A stretch of 64,000 bases of DNA from positions 22,724,715-22,788,714 of the forward strand of contig OX463829.1 in NCBI GenBank assembly GCA_949825045.1, given 5' to 3'. Below the pieces are notes generated by a model. The model did not search any database. It was given only the letters and a program-made list of their open reading frames with translations, and was not told where the DNA came from. Positions 60,677 through 64,000 of this stretch are shown in pieces (position 1 is the stretch's first letter; each line of letters opens with the position of its first letter). The stretch comes from Argyresthia goedartella. Lineage: Eukaryota; Arthropoda; Insecta; Lepidoptera; Argyresthiidae. A program made the translations under genes and the position numbers.

Positions 60677-62479
60677 CAGTGACGAATTGTCCCTAGTATT
60701 TCATATGTACATATGCAGGTAATTAGGTGTTGTAAGGTACTTACCAATCATTAAGCGTATTATTCACGATGAGGATAACCTGAAACAAAAAGAGTCTTTG
60801 AATATTCATAGCTTAGTGAGGTGGCATAAGATACAATTTGTCATTGTCGTTGTGAATACCATGAGTGCTGGTTAAGAAAATCCACTGCTAGCGAGAAGCT
60901 GGCGAATGATAGCTAAAACAGGTGTGTTTTGGACAGTTAAAGTATATTTATAAGATATACAATGTTTTCAGATTGGACAGCGGCTTATAAAGTTCTCTTT
61001 TGTTAAGTATGGTAACATTTTAGTAAACATATGTATCACTTTCTTTCGTCGAATACACCAAAATGTATGGTGACATGTTGTATCCAAGTAAATAATTAAA
61101 ATTACATGAGAAAGCGACTCTCACCTTTGTTTGTAATCCAAGATCGGAATGTACGTACCTACTGCACCTTAAAGTAATGTTTAGATACAGTCATTACAAG
61201 CGAATTTTGTTGTGATGGATGTTCTTAACTAAGCAACATCACTAAAAGCTATTCGCCCGCAGTGAGAAGTATCGTTTGTAACTCCGTCACCAACAATGCA
61301 TACAACTTAGGAACGATACAGCTCAATATTTAAAACGATTTTAGTTTTATAGTCTTATAGAATTTAAGTCAAAATAAACGTCAACATATGTAACACATTC
61401 TATCATCGATGTTTTCTCTCAAACAATATTTAATTTTGTGACCATTATGCGGTGTAGGTAGCCTGATCCTAAACATACATGTACACATGCTATTGCATGA
61501 TGACCAATTTTCTGACAGTAGTTCCAAATTTGAAATGTGATGTCGTTGACGAGACATAGTTTTTATTTTTATTTCGTGCCAGTTGTCAGTTTAAAATAAT
61601 ATGTAAAATTGGGCACTGCCTGTATTGTAAACATATAATGATTACAAGTTTGTCAATGAAGCCTGTGCCGTACTCAGATACAACTCGCCGTACACAACAC
61701 CAAACCTGTGTTGCACTTATTGGCCAACCTTAGCCAAAGTTAGACCGGTGTCTCGATGTACATACCTCGAAGAGTGTTATTGATGTCAAATAAAACTCTC
61801 CATACCTCAGAACGAGCGTCCCTTTTTACACGACTGCCTAAAAAACGAGTGTAATGTTTTCAGATGTCATGTGGATCTGAGTGAGTTGAGCTCACGATTT
61901 TAAAACTGATGAACAGATTTAGACATGTTAGGTATCGGTACAATACTTTTGTTTTCCCAGCGTCAAGAAAAAGTGACGTCATAATAAAAATACAGAAAAT
62001 ATGTCTATAACACAACAATACTGTAATGGATACAAGAACTTTAAAAATGTTGGTTCCCAATTCTCGCAAAACTAAGAAACTAATTTTAATACGGCATACG
62101 GTGTTAAAGTAAGGTGGCGACATCTACTATATTTAGCTTTAAACTTCTACGGAGAAAAATTACACAAATCATAGTAAGTAAACCTTAGGTCTGTTTGGTA
62201 ATTGAACGGATGACATCGTTATTCAGTAACATTGCCATGCCATTTTGAGCACTCTGTACTGGTAACACAGAGTGTGATGACATTGTATAGTTTAGCCACA
62301 TGAACCTTTATTTCGGTTGTTTACCATACCTTTCAAATATGTGCCATGACTCAAATGTCTTAAAGAGTGTGTCACAATCGAGCGGAGCGATCGGCAAAGA
62401 TAAAATTCATCTGAGGCTTCTGCCAAAGAGTTTGTACTTAGACAGCAAGACAGCAATATATTTACATTTATAAAAATAA
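60677..62479. other. AT-rich spacer, nothing assigned
   Basis: About 1.8 kb without a supported gene or clear repeat. Confidence 0.4.
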
Positions 62480-63325
62480 TAAATAATAATAAAAAATATT
62501 TATTCATCAAAAACTTGAACAGTAAAAAGTTACAATTAAAGGTACTTAGCTAAATAGATTGATACAAAGATAATGTGAACATCTGAGCCTGAGCTAGGTC
62601 TAAACCTGTATTTCAGGCTACAGCGCTCTTCCCTTAAAATATGTAAAGCTAGTTTATGGTACACAGAAAGAAACCAACAACAAAAATAGTAACATTTAAA
62701 ATTAAAAACTTGTTGTACCTAAATTAGTAGTTATACTTATACAATTAACATGAAAAAATAATAATAAGAGAGTGGGTTAGTGAGTTTGTTTGTGAGTTTG
62801 TTTGTGATCCTCTCTGTGTGTGGAGTGATTGTGAATGAGTGTGTGTGAGAGGGTGTGTGAGATTAACACATATGTCAGACTTATTTATAATTATTAAAAA
62901 AGTAAATATTTTTGTAAGTACTTAGAAATATTATTTGGTTAGCTAGTAATTTTGAGTAATTCCTCAGTTTTGTCATAGTCGAGTGAGTGTAATATTTTAT
63001 ATACCGTTTTTTTTAAATCAAATGTTGAGAGAGTATAAATTTCAGCTGTTCTATTTATTCTATTGTATAGGAAGGGACCAAGGAAGCAGGGAAATTTATG
63101 AGCAAAAGAGGTTCGAAACAATATATTGTCTAAACAAACCCTATCTTTACGCCGTCTGGTCAGTAAAGAAGGGCTATATATTAAAGATGAGTGTTGTTTT
63201 AATATAATGTGATACACAAATAGTTGCCTCACCGTTAGGACGTTGCAGGAATTATAAAGGAAACTTAAAGAGTACACGCTATTGATAAGAGTTTCGTTAT
63301 CCTAGGCTACTACCGTCCCATAGTA
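62480..63325 (-). pseudogene. LINE-F 3' end: RT-protein C-terminus
   Basis: The minus frame at 62,939-63,277 has 'VCLDNILFRTSFAHKFPCFL' followed by 'GPFLYNRIN', and 'DLKKTVYKILHSLDYDKTEE', the end of a non-LTR RT protein. The UTR is TG-rich on the plus strand (62,770-62,860) and ends in AATA repeats near 62,480-62,500, similar in style to LINE-C. 5'-truncated near 63,325. Confidence 0.7.
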
Positions 63326-63346
63326 TAAATATAACAGTACCGAAAG

Positions 63347-64000
63347 CAGGGGCGTAGCTACCGCCGTATTTGCCGTATCAATTATACGGGGCCCCCGGGC
63401 CACGGGGGCCCCCAAAGTGTGTAAGGAAAAAGAATAAAAACTTTCTAATTTATTTTATTTTACAAATGACAAAATATATAAAGCAAATATATATAAAGCA
63501 ATTCCTTTTTTTCCCGCCTTAAGCGTGCGTTCAAAAGTTGGCAACACTACATCGTTATGGCGGGCTGCGGGACTTCCCCGTTTTACTTACTTCATCTTCA
63601 ACTCAGCGGGGAATCCCCGGGAATCCTTCATCGATATCGCGATGTACGTGTACGTTGTTGTACTTTGCATTGGATGTTAAACCACGGAGTGCAGTGCACT
63701 GTTTATTTACGCGTTTTATATAAATGTGCATTACATTGTAATTCAGTACAAACAATATTGTTCTTCTGGTTTAGCAGTATTAGTAACGATTTGTAAAAGA
63801 AATGAGTGAAAGGAAAAGAGATTATCCCAGCGGCGCTGAGAAAAGAAAAATTAAACAGAAAAGGGACGAGGTTATAAAAAAAGTGCCCAAAATTTCTTCA
63901 TCTTTTCAGAGACAAGATACTGTGAGTGATTTAGATTGGAAAGGTAAGTACTACACTACTACCCAACCCATTTATTAGGGGCCCGTAGTGATAAACAAGG
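63347..64000 (+). mobile_element. hAT-like DNA transposon, 5' end (runs off window)
   Basis: Starts 'CAGGGGCGTAGCTACC', a typical hAT terminal sequence, followed by subterminal GC-rich repeats ('GGGGCCCCCGGGCCACGGGG'), a leader and a first coding exon. The far end is outside the window. Confidence 0.65.
63802..63943 (+). CDS. hAT-like transposase, first exon
   Basis: ATG at 63,802 reads 'MSERKRDYPSGAEKRKIKQK', then 'VPKISSSFQR' and 'TVSDLDWK', and reaches a good splice donor AAG|GTAAGT at 63,943/63,944. Lysine/arginine-rich starts of the form ...SGAxKRKxK...PKI are known from hAT-derived ZMYM/TTF-type transposases. The catalytic part is beyond the window, so the assignment rests on this start and the terminal repeat. 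Whether it is intact cannot be judged. Confidence 0.55.

Overview
The window looks like repeat-dense intergenic DNA from a moth or butterfly (Lepidoptera). It is AT-rich. It carries tRNA-derived SINEs, including one resembling the lepidopteran HaSE type, dispersed elements with the 'GGGTTCCGTACC' ends typical of Lepidoptera, a DD37D (maT-type) mariner, a Tc1 element, a BEL/Pao LTR retrotransposon and many CR1/Jockey-like LINEs with short tandem-repeat 3' tails. I found no convincing host gene. Species cannot be told from the sequence.

Working names used below. LINE-A and LINE-B are related CR1/Daphne-like families whose ORF1 has an SGNH-hydrolase-like domain. LINE-C to LINE-F are other non-LTR families. 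S1 and S2 are tRNA-derived SINEs. M1 and R1 to R5 are short dispersed repeats or MITEs.

Layout. 1-13 kb: small repeats, SINEs and MITEs, with LINE 3' ends only. 13.7-16.9 kb: a decayed LINE-A copy (minus). 18.3-34.3 kb: a three-level nest. A LINE-A copy (minus) is split at 19,666/32,243 by a BEL/Pao element (19,667-32,242) with 546-bp LTRs and a 5-bp target duplication ATTGA. The BEL element is itself split near the end of pol by a full-length LINE-B (20,398-25,615) with both ORFs open. 36.9-38.7 kb: a LINE-A 3' end split by a mariner. 39.1-40.0 kb: a MITE split by an R3 repeat. 40.6-41.3 kb: a MITE-like element with a 10 x 30-bp minisatellite. 41.3-44.9 kb: a SINE cut by LINE-C, which is cut by a Tc1 element. 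45.1-46.0 kb: LINE-B 3' end. 47.3-53.1 kb: LINE-D split by a 4.2-kb LINE-A. 57.7-59.4 kb: another LINE-D with an inverted duplication in its 3' UTR. 60.2 kb and 62.5 kb: LINE-E and LINE-F 3' ends. 63.35 kb to the end: the 5' end of a hAT-like transposon with a first coding exon and splice donor, running out of the window.

Most notable. (1) In LINE-A and LINE-B the ORF1/ORF2 junction carries a textbook -1 frameshift heptamer, U UUA AAU, directly before the ORF1 UAG stop. ORF2 lies exactly in the -1 frame, and in LINE-B it has no AUG before its endonuclease core. (2) ORF1 ends in an SGNH-like fold whose catalytic Ser and His positions appear replaced. (3) The young BEL copy (4 differences between LTRs) has an in-frame UAG between gag and pol and two frame-breaking deletions in pol. 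(4) At least six near-perfect inverted repeats are scattered through the window.
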